A stretch of 64,000 nucleotides of DNA from JADZAI01 sp047602465 (GTDB lineage Bacteria; Pseudomonadota; Alphaproteobacteria; Micropepsales; Micropepsaceae). The DNA is taken from contig JASGHF010000001.1 in the NCBI GenBank assembly GCA_047602465.1, positions 496,001 through 560,000 on the forward strand, given 5' to 3'. This document shows positions 37,172 through 46,155 of the stretch, piece after piece (within the stretch, counting starts at the first letter, position 1; the number at the start of each line of letters is the position of its first letter). A program made the position numbers and the translations under genes. A model generated the notes under the pieces. The model was given only the letters and a program-made list of their open reading frames with translations, ran no database searches and was not told the DNA's origin.

Positions 37172-37734
37172 CGTTCGATCGTCCCGACGCGGCGGATTTT
37201 CTTCTGCAGCTGCAGAATGCCGTAGATCAGCGCTTCGGCGGTCGGCGGGCAGCCCGGCACATAGATGTCGACCGGCACGACGCGGTCGCAGCCGCGCACG
37301 ACGGCATAGGAATAGTGATAGTAGCCGCCGCCATTGGCGCAGCTGCCCATCGAGATGACGTAACGCGGTTCCGGCATCTGGTCGTAGACCTTGCGGAGCG
37401 CGGGAGCCATCTTGTTGGTGAGCGTGCCGGCGACGATCATCACGTCGCTCTGGCGCGGTGACGCGCGAGGAGCCGCACCAAATCTTTCCATGTCATAGCG
37501 CGGCATCGAGGCCTGCATCATCTCGACGGCGCAGCAGGCGAGGCCGAACGTCATCCACATCAGCGAGCCGGTGCGCGCCCAGGCGACCAGTTCTTCGAGG
37601 CTGGCGGTGACGAAGCCCTTGTCCTTCATCTCGCCCTGAAGGGCGTCGAACATCAGGTCATTGGCGTCGGGCACATGCCCGCCCTCGACGCCGGCGCGGC
37701 CGCCGGAACCGTAGGGCTGAAGGATCACTCCCAT
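37168..37734 (-). CDS. nuoB: NADH-quinone oxidoreductase subunit B
   Basis: Carries cluster N2 at the quinone site of complex I. The 188-residue protein has the tandem cysteines in GLACCAVEMM, plus SMGSCANGGGYYHYSYAVVRGCD and YVPGCPPTAEALIYG. I prefer the start at 37734 (MGVILQPYG), which has a GAAGAAGGGAG ribosome binding site. An in-frame ATG at 37755 would add seven residues. Either start overlaps nuoA. Confidence 0.95.
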   Translation of the reverse strand: MGVILQPYGSGGRAGVEGGHVPDANDLMFDALQGEMKDKGFVTASLEELVAWARTGSLMWMTFGLACCAVEMMQASMPRYDMERFGAAPRASPRQSDVMIVAGTLTNKMAPALRKVYDQMPEPRYVISMGSCANGGGYYHYSYAVVRGCDRVVPVDIYVPGCPPTAEALIYGILQLQKKIRRVGTIER

Positions 37735-38090
37735 TCGAGCGCTCCCTTCTTCCATTCATAGATGAAGCCGACGGTCAGCACGCCGAGGAACACCATCATC
37801 GACAGGAAACCGGCCATGCCGGTGTCGCTGAGCGTGATCGCCCAGGGAAACAGGAACGCGACTTCGAGGTCGAAGATGATGAAGAGGATCGAGACGAGGT
37901 AGAACCGCACGTCGAACTTCATGCGGGCGTCGTCGAAAGCGTTGAAACCGCACTCATAGGCGGAAAGCTTCTCGGCATCCGGCTTCACCGGCGCCACCAC
38001 GAACGGCAGCACGAGCAGCACGATCCCCAGGAACGCCGAGACGCCCAGGAAGATCAGGATCGCCAGATATTCTGTCAAAAAGTCGGCCAT
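37725..38090 (-). CDS. nuoA: NADH-quinone oxidoreductase subunit A
   Basis: Small membrane subunit of complex I and first gene of the operon. The 121-residue protein has three helices and the conserved loop KLSAYECGFNAFDDARMKFDVRFYL. The C-terminus has VGFIYEWKKGALEWE. The 206 bases upstream should hold the operon promoter, but I could not identify a convincing -35/-10 pair. Confidence 0.96.
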   Translation of the reverse strand: MADFLTEYLAILIFLGVSAFLGIVLLVLPFVVAPVKPDAEKLSAYECGFNAFDDARMKFDVRFYLVSILFIIFDLEVAFLFPWAITLSDTGMAGFLSMMVFLGVLTVGFIYEWKKGALEWE

Positions 38091-38234
38091 TTAGCCCCCG
38101 CGCGAACCGCCCGAAGCGCCGCTTCGGTCAGCCCGATTTGTGGCTCGCTATAGCCCAAGACCCTATGCGCGCCTAGCCGCCTTGCAGGTGGTTTTTGCGC
38201 CGATGGATGGTCGGATTTCGTTTTTTCGTCCAGT

Positions 38235-38257
38235 GACTTACCGCAAAGCGGCAAGTC
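38235..38257. other. Hairpin upstream of nuoA
   Basis: gacttaccgc (38235-38244) and gcggcaagtc (38248-38257) form a stem with one mismatch around aaa. It lies between the stop of the exported protein gene at 38297 and nuoA. Neither strand has a good T run next to it, so it may be a processed or protective hairpin rather than a terminator. Confidence 0.35.
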
Positions 38258-38296
38258 GCTGCGTTAGTTGCGACAGGGTCGCATCTGGAGGCCGAT

Positions 38297-39445
38297 CTAC
38301 TCGACGCGAATCCGTTCGACGATGACCGGAACGGGCTGCGCGGGAATCGATTCGTCGATGGGCGAATAGGCGAAATAGACGCCGCCATCCTGATCGAGCG
38401 TCACGCCGCCGGCGCGGGTTTCGCCCTGGGTCTCGGGCAGGATCTCACCGATCTGCGATCCGCTTTCGTCGAAGGCGCGCAGCCAGGCGCCAGTCGCCAG
38501 CGTGTCGGGATCGTCGCTGGTGCCGGCGATGACGACGACGCCGCTGCGCAGGAGCGTCAGGTCGGCGATGGTCGCCTCGCCGTCGATCGCCTTGTCCCAC
38601 ACGATCTTGCCGTTCGCGCCGATGCGCACGATGCGCGCCTGGTTCTTGCCGCCGCTGAGATTGATGCCCAGCACCACGCCGCCGTCCGGCAGCACCGTCA
38701 TCTGCGCAACGGCGCAGCGGCGGGGGGCCGTGAAGCTGGCGAAGTCCTCGATCGTCTGGCCGGCCTCGTTGACGCGCTTCACATAGACGGTGCGGTTCTC
38801 GAAGCTGCCGGCGACATAGACGCCGTCGCGGCTGGACGAGACGACGGGATAGGATTCCTTCGCGGCGTTCTTCAGCTTGTCCGACCACAGCACCGTGCCG
38901 TCGGTCGTCACGCGCATGACCTCAAGATCGGCCGTGCCTTCGGGGGTCGCCTTGTTACGGCCCGCAGCGATGAGATCGCCGCCACCGGCGAGGGCGACGC
39001 CGGAGAGGAAATCCTCCACCGGCGCGGGATCGCCGAAGACCTGATCGGTGTCGATGTCGCCGCGCGGGCCGATGCCGACCAGCATGGACTGGTAACCCAT
39101 CGCGGTCAGTTCCGAACCATCGAGGCCGGCGATGTAGAGAATCTCGCCGGGACCATAGGTGATCGCCTTGGCGATCTGCGGACCGACGCGGTCGATCACG
39201 CGGCTCCAGCGCTGCTTGCCGTTGTCTTCGTAGCGATAGACATGGATGCGGGGGTCCGTGCCGCCGGCATAGGGAACCAGTTCCTGCGCCACGATCGCGA
39301 AACCGCCGCCGGGCGCGCCGGTGATGGCGAGGGTCGAAAGACCGTTCGGCGCTTCCAGGACGATCGGCGCGGCCAGAGCGGCGGGCGCGGCCCCCACGGC
39401 GAGGGACAAGGCGAGCGCCTTCAGCGGCACGCGGAAACCAATCAT
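38297..39445 (-). CDS. Exported protein with repeated beta-propeller-like segments
   Basis: Function unknown. The 382-residue product has a signal peptide ending near AALAAP. It then has recurring segments of the type GxILYIAGLDG, GDLIAAGRN, DGVYVAGSF and GGVVLGINLSGG. These are spaced about 45 residues apart, with strands and turns that suggest a beta-propeller. Such proteins often bind surface partners or delimit extracellular domains, but no catalytic residues are evident. I prefer the start at 39445 over 39460 because GGAG lies 9 bases upstream of it. It is downstream of tRNA-Asp on the same strand. Confidence 0.8.
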   Translation of the reverse strand: MIGFRVPLKALALSLAVGAAPAALAAPIVLEAPNGLSTLAITGAPGGGFAIVAQELVPYAGGTDPRIHVYRYEDNGKQRWSRVIDRVGPQIAKAITYGPGEILYIAGLDGSELTAMGYQSMLVGIGPRGDIDTDQVFGDPAPVEDFLSGVALAGGGDLIAAGRNKATPEGTADLEVMRVTTDGTVLWSDKLKNAAKESYPVVSSSRDGVYVAGSFENRTVYVKRVNEAGQTIEDFASFTAPRRCAVAQMTVLPDGGVVLGINLSGGKNQARIVRIGANGKIVWDKAIDGEATIADLTLLRSGVVVIAGTSDDPDTLATGAWLRAFDESGSQIGEILPETQGETRAGGVTLDQDGGVYFAYSPIDESIPAQPVPVIVERIRVE

Positions 39446-39549
39446 CGGAAACGACTCCATGAATTCGGCGTCACAATAATCACGGCCTTCGCGCCCGCAA
39501 TATGGCTGCGAAGCCTCACGGCCGTTTCTTTTTTGCTATTTCTAAAGAG

Positions 39550-39626
39550 TGGCGGGAGCGACGGGGCTCGAACCCGCGACCTCCGGCGTGACAGGCCGGC
39601 ACTCTAACCAACTGAGCTACGCCCCC
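39550..39626 (-). tRNA. tRNA-Asp (anticodon GTC)
   Basis: Seventy-seven bases including an encoded CCA. The acceptor arms GGGGGCG and CGCTCCC pair with one G-T. The D arm GCTCAGTTGGTTAGAGT, the anticodon loop CTGTCAC with GTC, and the T arm GGTTCGAGCC are all present. Confidence 0.95.
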
Positions 39627-39672
39627 GCGGGCAAATCAGGCTGCCGAAGCGGCCTGCTCAAGAGAGGGCGCT

Positions 39673-39700
39673 TGTTATGCGCCGCCCCTTCCGGTGTCAA
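39673..39700 (-). promoter_or_regulatory. Probable tRNA-Asp promoter
   Basis: On the minus strand a perfect TTGACA (39695-39700) and ATAACA (39673-39678) are spaced by 16 bases, about 47 bases before the tRNA 5' end. It lies in the short gap between the tRNA and the stop of the gene at 39732. Confidence 0.55.
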
Positions 39701-39731
39701 GCGAGCGTGGCGGTGCCGCCTTGCTCTTTTT

Positions 39732-40436
39732 TCACTCGATCGGCGGTGCGGTGGCGACGCAGGCGTCCGCGACGGGCGTTGCAGTGGCGAGGCCATCGGG
39801 ATCGCTGGCGTAAATCGCCTGTTTCGCCTGGATGTCGCCGATGCGCTGATCCATCGACTTGTCCTTGCCGATATCGCCCAGCTTCATGATCCAGGCGCTG
39901 TTCGCCTTGTCGTAAGCGTCGATTTTCGCCGCGTCGGAGCCTGGCGTCGCCCGCAGGGTTCCCACCACGAACGACGTGGCGGCGGCGCATTCGACGGCCC
40001 GCTCATAGGTGATGGCCGCTTCGGCGCCGGTGCTGCCGCCATCGGGGGTGGCGTCGGTGGCTTTGATAGGGGTCCAGACCTCGATGCCCATGCCGTTGGA
40101 GGTCTTCGAGGCCCAGACGCCTTCGGCCGCGTCGTTGGCCTCCACCATCACCGAAACGCCCGGCTGGCCGTCGAGAATGTAGCCGATCGCCAGAACCTTG
40201 CGGTTCGCGCTGGCGACGACAGCGATCCCTTCCAGCTTCGAGCCGCTGAAATCCCAGGTCACCTTGAACTGGTCGCCCTGCCCTACGCCCTGATGCGGCA
40301 GTTCCTCCAGCGTGACGGTGGCGGTGTAGGGCTCGCCGGCGGGGCTTCTGCCGGCGACGTCGAATTTCATGGTGTCGTCGGCCATGGCCGGCAGGCTCAG
40401 CAGCGCCGCCATCACGGCCGTTATGGGCAGTCTCAT
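39732..40436 (-). CDS. Exported protein of unknown function, paralogue of the next gene
   Basis: No named family recognised. The 234-residue product has a signal peptide (MRLPITAVMAALLSLPAMAD). The N-terminal half is beta-rich (KFDVAGRSPAGEPYTATVTL, then strands to about residue 120). The C-terminal half starts near ITYERAVECAAATSFV and ends ADACVATAPPIE. That C-terminal domain is clearly related to the whole mature part of the neighbouring protein at 40491-40841. Shared features are TYExAVECAA, DAAKIxxYDxANSAWIxKL and a DPDG(x)AT...A(D/E)ACVA end with two cysteines. The start at 40436 is chosen for the signal peptide; an in-frame ATG 51 bases upstream is less likely. Confidence 0.85.
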   Translation of the reverse strand: MRLPITAVMAALLSLPAMADDTMKFDVAGRSPAGEPYTATVTLEELPHQGVGQGDQFKVTWDFSGSKLEGIAVVASANRKVLAIGYILDGQPGVSVMVEANDAAEGVWASKTSNGMGIEVWTPIKATDATPDGGSTGAEAAITYERAVECAAATSFVVGTLRATPGSDAAKIDAYDKANSAWIMKLGDIGKDKSMDQRIGDIQAKQAIYASDPDGLATATPVADACVATAPPIE

Positions 40437-40490
40437 AGGTTTCTCTCCTTGTGTCGTCCGGCGCCGGCTGGTCGATCCGCGCGCCATGGG

Positions 40491-40841
40491 TCAGTGAGGC
40501 TGGACCTCGGCGACGCAGGCCTCGGCTATGGGGGCCGCCCTGGTCGCGCCGTCGGGGTCGTCATTGAAGGGGCGCTGCGAGGCGATGACGTCGCCCATCC
40601 GGTCGCCCGGCTCGCGGTCGGGCGCGAGTTCGGCGAGCTTGCCTATCCAGGCCGAGTTAGCCTCGTCGTAGAGCTGGATCTTCGCCGCGTCCTGCTCCGG
40701 CACGGAGCGCATGGCGGTGAGCATGACGGCCGTGACGGCGGCGCATTCCACGGCATGTTCATAGGTGACGGGCGGCGCCGTTTCAGCCGCGGCGGTTGCG
40801 GTCTGAAGCAGCGCGACAAGTGCAGCGGTTGCAAGGCGCAT
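40491..40841 (-). CDS. Small exported protein, paralogue of the preceding C-terminal domain
   Basis: No named family recognised. The 116-residue product has a signal peptide (MRLATAALVALLQTATAAAE). A single domain follows, beginning VTYEHAVECAAVTAVM and ending AEACVAEVQPH. It contains QDAAKIQLYDEANSAWIGKL. Two conserved cysteines, in VECAA and EACVA, are likely to form a disulfide. It is 54 bases upstream of the longer paralogue. The start at 40841 fits the signal peptide; 40871 is also in frame. Confidence 0.82.
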   Translation of the reverse strand: MRLATAALVALLQTATAAAETAPPVTYEHAVECAAVTAVMLTAMRSVPEQDAAKIQLYDEANSAWIGKLAELAPDREPGDRMGDVIASQRPFNDDPDGATRAAPIAEACVAEVQPH

Positions 40842-40944
40842 GGCGAATTCCCGAAGGTTGCGCCCCAGCATCTGCCGTAGAACCGCCGCCCGCCACGCGG
40901 CGCAATGCCGCTGGCGGTCCTCAAATCCGGAATGCGGGAAGGAA

Positions 40945-41020
<76 letters not shown>

Positions 41021-41071
41021 GCCCGGGCGTGCCCTAGCAGACGGCGCGCCCGCGCGAAAGCATGCGCCGCG

Positions 41072-41596
41072 TCAGGGGTTGCGGGCCTTGTTGGCGACGT
41101 AGTGCCGGAGCTGCTCGGCGAGGACGCCGTCCACCGCCTTCGACAGATCGCCCCACCCCGCCGGATCGTAGCCGCCGACCGTGAACGTCAGCGTCAAATG
41201 GGTGCCCTCGTCCTTGTGTTCGAATTTGACGGTCAGCGCCCCGGTGGCGCCCATGAAGACCAACGGCCCCATGCCGCCTTTCAGCACCAGCATCTTGCCG
41301 GGGTCGGCAAAGACGACGCCCATATGCTCGACGAAGCCGCCATTGGGGAGTTTTTCGCACCAGCAGCCGCCCGGCTGGGGCGTGACGGTCATGTTGCGGG
41401 CGCTGCCCGAAAAGCTGTGCCCGTCAGACCACCAGCTGCCGATATCCACGAAACGACGCCACGCATAGTCAGGCGTCATGGAGATGTCGCCTTCCAGAAC
41501 CACGGTAAAGCCGCCCGGCCCCTGATCGGCGACCCTGGCCGCCGCAGGCGCAGCCAAAGCGGCAGCCAGCGCCAGCCCCGCAGAAAACATCTTCAT
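41072..41596 (-). CDS. Exported SRPBCC (START-like) domain protein
   Basis: The 174-residue product has a signal peptide (MKMFSAGLALAAALAAPAAAR). The SRPBCC-type domain follows: VVLEGDISMTPDYAWRRFVDIGSWWSD, then strands and turns with GCWCEKL, and a long C-terminal helix GWGDLSKAVDGVLAEQLRHYV. The fold binds hydrophobic ligands; the substrate is unknown. An extracytoplasmic member is uncommon but not rare. It lies 51 bases beyond tRNA-Val and upstream of the hupB terminator region. Confidence 0.8.
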   Translation of the reverse strand: MKMFSAGLALAAALAAPAAARVADQGPGGFTVVLEGDISMTPDYAWRRFVDIGSWWSDGHSFSGSARNMTVTPQPGGCWCEKLPNGGFVEHMGVVFADPGKMLVLKGGMGPLVFMGATGALTVKFEHKDEGTHLTLTFTVGGYDPAGWGDLSKAVDGVLAEQLRHYVANKARNP

Positions 41597-41612
41597 CGCA
41601 CCCTCCCCGCAT

Positions 41613-41645
41613 GAAAACGCCGCCGGTCCCCAGGGAGCGGCGGCG
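41613..41645 (-). terminator. Intrinsic terminator after hupB
   Basis: cgccgccg (41618-41625) and cggcggcg (41638-41645) form an 8-base stem. On the minus strand it is followed by TTTTCATGC. It lies 27 bases after the hupB stop. Confidence 0.7.
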
Positions 41646-41671
41646 CGTTCATCAGTCTGTTTCGAGCGGTC

Positions 41672-41944
41672 TTAGTTGACCGCTTCCTTGAGCTGCTTGC
41701 CGGCACGGAACTTCGGCGCCTTGGAGGCCGGAATGTCGATCTCTTCGCCGGTCTGCGGGTTGCGGCCCTTGCCGGCCTTGCGCTGCGTCACGACGAACGT
41801 GCCGAAGCCCACGACGCGCACTTCGTCGCCGTCCTTCAGGGCGCCGGTGATCACGTCGAAGACGGCCTCGACCGCCGCCGTCGCATCGCCCTTGGAGATG
41901 CTCGTCTTGTCGGCGACGGCGGCGATCAGTTCATTTTTGTTCAT
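41672..41944 (-). CDS. hupB: DNA-binding protein HU
   Basis: Nucleoid-associated DNA-bending protein of 90 residues. It starts MNKNELIAAVADKTSISKGD and has the signature VGFGTFVVTQRKAGKGRNPQTG at the DNA-binding arm. FRAGKQLKEAVN is at the C-terminus. The start at 41944 is the family N-terminus; an ATG 21 bases upstream is spurious. It follows lon across a strong terminator. Confidence 0.96.
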   Translation of the reverse strand: MNKNELIAAVADKTSISKGDATAAVEAVFDVITGALKDGDEVRVVGFGTFVVTQRKAGKGRNPQTGEEIDIPASKAPKFRAGKQLKEAVN

Positions 41945-42009
41945 GGGATGCGTACCCCTCCTCATTGGAATCCGGGGCGCAGACTAGCCAGTGTGGGGAG
42001 TCTGAGCAA

Positions 42010-42040
42010 AGAAAAAGGGCCGCTTTTCAGCGGCCCTTTT
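42010..42040 (-). terminator. Intrinsic terminator after lon
   Basis: aaagggccgct and agcggcccttt form a long stem around tttc (about 42014-42039). It is followed on the minus strand by TTTTTCTTTG, a good T tract, 20 bases after the lon stop. It separates lon from hupB. Confidence 0.85.
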
Positions 42041-42059
42041 CGGTTGCACTTGCGAGATT

Positions 42060-44483
42060 TCAGTGAGCGCGAACGGCGCTTTCACCGGTTCCGGACTGAG
42101 ATTCGGGAAGGCGCGGCGCATCCACCGGCTCCTCCCATGTCACCGCCTCGGGCTGGCGCACCAGGGCCACCTTGATCACCTCGTCCACGCTGGAAACCGG
42201 AATGATTTTAAGGCCCTGCTTCACGTTGTCGGGAATCTCGGCGAGATCCTTCTCGTTGTCCTGGGGGATCAGAACCGTCTTGATTCCGGCCCTCAGCGCG
42301 GCGAGCAGCTTCTCTTTCAGGCCGCCGATGGGCAGCACCCTGCCCCGCAGCGTGACCTCACCCGTCATCGCGACATCGCGCCGCACCGGGATGCCCGTGA
42401 GCACCGAGATGATCGAAGTCGCCATCCCGACGCCGGCCGAAGGACCGTCCTTGGGAGTCGCGCCCTCCGGCACGTGGACGTGGATGTCGCGCTTGTCGAA
42501 GAGCGGCGGGATGACGCCGAAGGAGAGCGACTTGGAGCGGACATAGGACCGCGCCGCGTCGATCGATTCCTTCATCACGTCGCCCAGCTTGCCGGTCGTC
42601 TGCATGCGGCCCTTCCCGGGCAGCATCACCGACTCGATCTGCAGCGTCTCGCCGCCGACTTCCGTCCAGGCGAGGCCGGTGACGACGCCCACCTGGTCTT
42701 CGGCATCCAGCTCGCCATAGCGGAACTTCTTCACGCCCGCATATTTGTCGAGATTGGCCGGCGTGACCTCGACCTTCTTCGCCTTCTTCGACACGATTTC
42801 GCGCGTCGCCTTGCGGATCAGGTTCGCGATCTCGCGCTCGAGGTTACGGACGCCCGCTTCCCGCGTGTGATAGCGGATCAGCTCGCGCAGGCCCTCGTCC
42901 GTCACCTGCCACTCGCCGTCCTTCAGGCCGTGGGTTTCGACCTGCTTGGGCACCAGGTGGCGCTTGGCGATCTCGACCTTCTCATCCTCGGTGTAGCCGG
43001 GGATGCGGATGATCTCCATACGGTCCAGCAGCGGCTGCGGCATGCGCAGGCTGTTGGCGGTCGTAATGAACATCACGTCCGAGAGGTCGAAATCGACTTC
43101 GAGGTAGTGGTCGTTGAACGTCGAGTTCTGCTCCGGGTCCAGCACCTCCAGCAGCGCGGAGGACGGGTCGCCGCGCCAGTCCGCGCCGAGCTTGTCGATC
43201 TCGTCGAGCAGCATCAGCGGGTTGGACGACTTCACCTTCTTCAGCGACTGGATGATCTTGCCGGGCATCGAGCCGATATAGGTGCGCCGGTGACCGCGGA
43301 TCTCCGCTTCGTCGCGGACGCCGCCGAGGCTCATGCGCACATATTCGCGCCCCGTCGCCTTGGCGATCGACTTGGCGAGCGAGGTCTTGCCGACGCCGGG
43401 CGGACCGACGAGGCAGATGATCGGGCTCTTCAGCTTCTTCGCACGGCTCTGGACGGCCAGATATTCAAGGATGCGCTCTTTCACCTTCTCCAGCGCGAAG
43501 TGGTCCTCGTTGAGGACTTCCTCGGCGTGGTCGATGTCCTGACGCACCTTGTTCTTCTTGCCCCAGGGGAGCGAGAGCATCCAGTCGAGATAGTTGCGCA
43601 CGACGGTGGCTTCCGCCGACATCGGACTCATGTTGCGCAGCTTCTTGAACTCGGCCGTCGCCTTCTCGCGGGCCTCCTTGGAGAACTTGGCCTGCTTGAT
43701 CTTGTCCTCGAGCTCGGCCAGCTCGTCGCGGCCTTCCTCGTTGTCGCCAAGCTCCTTCTGGATCGCCTTCAGCTGCTCGTTCAGATAGTACTCGCGCTGA
43801 GTCTTCTCCATCTGCCGCTTCACGCGGCTGCGGATCTTCTTCTCGACCTGCAGCACGCCGATCTCGGCTTCCATCAGGCCATAGACCTTCTCAAGCCGCG
43901 CCGCGACCGAGGGCTGCTCCAGCAGTTCCTGCTTCTCGGGGATCTTCACGTGCAGATGCTGCGCGACCACGTCGCTGAGCTTTGACGGCTCCTCGACCTG
44001 GCTCACCGAAGCCAGCACGTCCGGCTGAACCTTCTTGTTCAGCTTCACGTAGTTCTCGAACTGCGTGGAGACGCCGCGCGCGATGGCGGCGAGTTCCTTG
44101 TCGGCCTCGATCACGTCGTGGATCGGCTCGATCTCGGCCTGGAAGAAATCCGGGTTCGGGTTGAAGCGCGCGATGCGGGCGCGCGACTTGCCCTCGACCA
44201 GCACCTTCACGGTCTGGTCGGGCAGCTTCAGGAGCTGAAGCACGGTCGCGACGGTGCCGACCTGGTAGAGTTCGCCCTCGGCCGGATCGTCGTCCTGCGC
44301 GTTCTTCTGGGTGACGAGCAGTATCTGCTTGTCATGGGTCATCACGTCTTCGAGCGCGCGCACGGATTTCTCGCGGCCGACAAACAGCGGCACGATCATG
44401 TGCGGGAAGACGACAATGTCGCGGAGCGGGAGGACCGGATAGACGGTCTTCGCCGACTTGGCTTTGGAGGCGTCGCTAGTCAT
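42060..44483 (-). CDS. lon: ATP-dependent protease Lon
   Basis: AAA+ serine protease that degrades misfolded and regulatory proteins. The start at 44483 gives MTSDASKAKSAKTVYPVLPL and an 807-residue protein of normal length. The N-terminal LON domain is followed by Walker A GPPGVGKTSLAKSIA, Walker B MLLDEIDKLG, and HVPEGATPKDGPSAGVGMATS with the catalytic serine. The lysine of the dyad follows. A longer frame upstream lies in the lon-clpX gap. The protein lies between clpX and hupB, as expected. Confidence 0.96.
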   Translation of the reverse strand: MTSDASKAKSAKTVYPVLPLRDIVVFPHMIVPLFVGREKSVRALEDVMTHDKQILLVTQKNAQDDDPAEGELYQVGTVATVLQLLKLPDQTVKVLVEGKSRARIARFNPNPDFFQAEIEPIHDVIEADKELAAIARGVSTQFENYVKLNKKVQPDVLASVSQVEEPSKLSDVVAQHLHVKIPEKQELLEQPSVAARLEKVYGLMEAEIGVLQVEKKIRSRVKRQMEKTQREYYLNEQLKAIQKELGDNEEGRDELAELEDKIKQAKFSKEAREKATAEFKKLRNMSPMSAEATVVRNYLDWMLSLPWGKKNKVRQDIDHAEEVLNEDHFALEKVKERILEYLAVQSRAKKLKSPIICLVGPPGVGKTSLAKSIAKATGREYVRMSLGGVRDEAEIRGHRRTYIGSMPGKIIQSLKKVKSSNPLMLLDEIDKLGADWRGDPSSALLEVLDPEQNSTFNDHYLEVDFDLSDVMFITTANSLRMPQPLLDRMEIIRIPGYTEDEKVEIAKRHLVPKQVETHGLKDGEWQVTDEGLRELIRYHTREAGVRNLEREIANLIRKATREIVSKKAKKVEVTPANLDKYAGVKKFRYGELDAEDQVGVVTGLAWTEVGGETLQIESVMLPGKGRMQTTGKLGDVMKESIDAARSYVRSKSLSFGVIPPLFDKRDIHVHVPEGATPKDGPSAGVGMATSIISVLTGIPVRRDVAMTGEVTLRGRVLPIGGLKEKLLAALRAGIKTVLIPQDNEKDLAEIPDNVKQGLKIIPVSSVDEVIKVALVRQPEAVTWEEPVDAPRLPESQSGTGESAVRAH

Positions 44484-44650
44484 GGCCTCGTCCTTTCTGG
44501 TGCTGGCGAAGCTCTGCACGTCCCTCACGAGGCGGCGTGCTTCGGCTCCCCATAGGTTCGCAAGAAAGAAGCCGCCTTCCAAGCGAACGATTCAACGATT
44601 GTGTAAAAATGGGCGGGGGGAACACCCGCTTCAAGTCCCTGCCCCTAAAG

Positions 44651-44675
44651 GAAAAGGCCCGCTTTCGCGGGCCTT
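44651..44675 (-). terminator. Intrinsic terminator after clpX
   Basis: aaggcccgc (44654-44662) and gcgggcctt (44667-44675) form a 9-base stem with a tttc loop. The minus-strand continuation is TTCCTTTAGG. It lies 24 bases after the clpX stop. Confidence 0.75.
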
Positions 44676-44699
44676 ACCGACGAATCAGTGACGGATGCT

Positions 44700-45959
44700 T
44701 CAGGACGCGGCGGCGTCCTTTTTGTCGGCATAGATGTAGAGCGGACGCGCCCTGCCCTCGACGACCTCGGCGTTGATGACCACCTGGTCGACGCCCTTCA
44801 GGCCCGGCAGGTCGTACATCGTGTCGAGCAGGATGCCTTCCATGATCGAGCGCAGGCCGCGCGCGCCGGTCTTGCGGGCGAGCGCCTTGAGCGCGATCTG
44901 GCGGACGGCGTCGTCGGAGAAGGTGAGCTGCACGTCCTCCATCTCGAAGAGACGCTGATACTGCTTCACCAGCGCGTTCTTCGGCTTGGACAGGATGTCC
45001 ACCATCGCATCGACGGTGAGGTCTTCCAGCGTCGCGATGACGGGCAGACGGCCGACGAATTCCGGGATGAGGCCGAACTTCAGCAGGTCTTCCGGCTCGA
45101 CATCCCGGAAGATCTCGCCCGTCGAGCGGTCATCCGGTCCGACGACCGAAGCGCCGAAGCCGATGGACGAACCCTGACGGCGGCCGGAGATGATCTTCTC
45201 AAGCCCCGAGAAGGCGCCGCCGCAGATGAAGAGGATGTTCGCGGTATCGACCTGCAGGAATTCCTGCTGCGGATGCTTGCGCCCGCCCTGCGGCGGCACG
45301 GAGGCGATGGTACCTTCCATGATCTTCAGCAGCGCCTGCTGGACGCCCTCGCCCGACACGTCGCGGGTGATCGAGGGATTGTCCGACTTGCGGCTGATCT
45401 TGTCGATTTCGTCGATATAGACGATGCCGCGCTGGCAGCGTTCGACGTTGTAGTCGGACGCCTGCAGCAGCTTGAGGATGATGTTCTCGACGTCCTCGCC
45501 GACATAGCCGGCTTCGGTGAGCGTCGTCGCATCCGACATCGTGAAGGGCACGTCGATGATGCGCGCCAGCGTCTGCGCCAGCAGCGTCTTGCCCGAGCCG
45601 GTGGGGCCGACGAGCAGGATGTTCGACTTCGCCAGTTCCACGTCCTGGTTCTTGGCGGCGTGGTTCAGGCGCTTGTAGTGGTTGTGGACGGCGACCGAGA
45701 GAACCTTCTTCGCCTGGTCCTGGCCGATGACGTAGTCATCCAGAACCTTGCGGATTTCCTGGGGCGTGGGAACCCCGTCGCGCGACTTCACGAGCGAGGA
45801 TTTGTTCTCCTCGCGAATGATGTCCATGCAGAGTTCGACGCATTCGTCGCAGATAAACACCGTCGGGCCCGCGATAAGCTTGCGGACCTCGTGCTGGCTC
45901 TTGCCGCAGAAGGAGCAGTAGAGCGTGTTCTTGGAGTCGCCGCCGGCGGCCTTGCTCAT
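44700..45959 (-). CDS. clpX: ATP-dependent Clp protease ATP-binding subunit ClpX
   Basis: AAA+ unfoldase that feeds proteins to ClpP. The start at 45959 gives MSKAAGGDSKNTLYCSFCGK and a 419-residue protein. The N-terminal zinc-binding domain has CSFC and CDECVELC pairs. Walker A GPTGSGKTLLAQTLA and Walker B YIDEIDKI follow. It is separated from clpP by an unrelated exported protein gene. In frame, an ATG 45 bases upstream is less likely. Confidence 0.96.
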   Translation of the reverse strand: MSKAAGGDSKNTLYCSFCGKSQHEVRKLIAGPTVFICDECVELCMDIIREENKSSLVKSRDGVPTPQEIRKVLDDYVIGQDQAKKVLSVAVHNHYKRLNHAAKNQDVELAKSNILLVGPTGSGKTLLAQTLARIIDVPFTMSDATTLTEAGYVGEDVENIILKLLQASDYNVERCQRGIVYIDEIDKISRKSDNPSITRDVSGEGVQQALLKIMEGTIASVPPQGGRKHPQQEFLQVDTANILFICGGAFSGLEKIISGRRQGSSIGFGASVVGPDDRSTGEIFRDVEPEDLLKFGLIPEFVGRLPVIATLEDLTVDAMVDILSKPKNALVKQYQRLFEMEDVQLTFSDDAVRQIALKALARKTGARGLRSIMEGILLDTMYDLPGLKGVDQVVINAEVVEGRARPLYIYADKKDAAAS

Positions 45960-46155
45960 GGGGTCTCCATTGTGGCTGCCGAGTCCGCCAGCCGATCTAG
46001 GCATTTTAGGGGCGGGCCTGACGCGCCATCAATGCCGAATTCGTCCGGCTGATGGCCCATCCGTCGCTTCGCCCCGCGATGCAACATTTCCAATGTCGAG
46101 GCTAAGCCTTCGAATTTCAACAGAGGCTTAACGCTTCGATGACGCCCCGTCCGCC

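Noticed and set aside
38091..38296. Promoter of nuoA
   Set aside because: The ctatag near 38150 lacks a -35 at proper distance.
44484..44650. Sigma-32 promoter before lon
   Set aside because: CTTG and CCTAT elements are present but at the wrong spacing, so no promoter is called.
46117..46131. CtrA-like site TTAA-N7-TTGA upstream of clpX
   Set aside because: One half-site is degenerate and there is no second site; such matches occur by chance.
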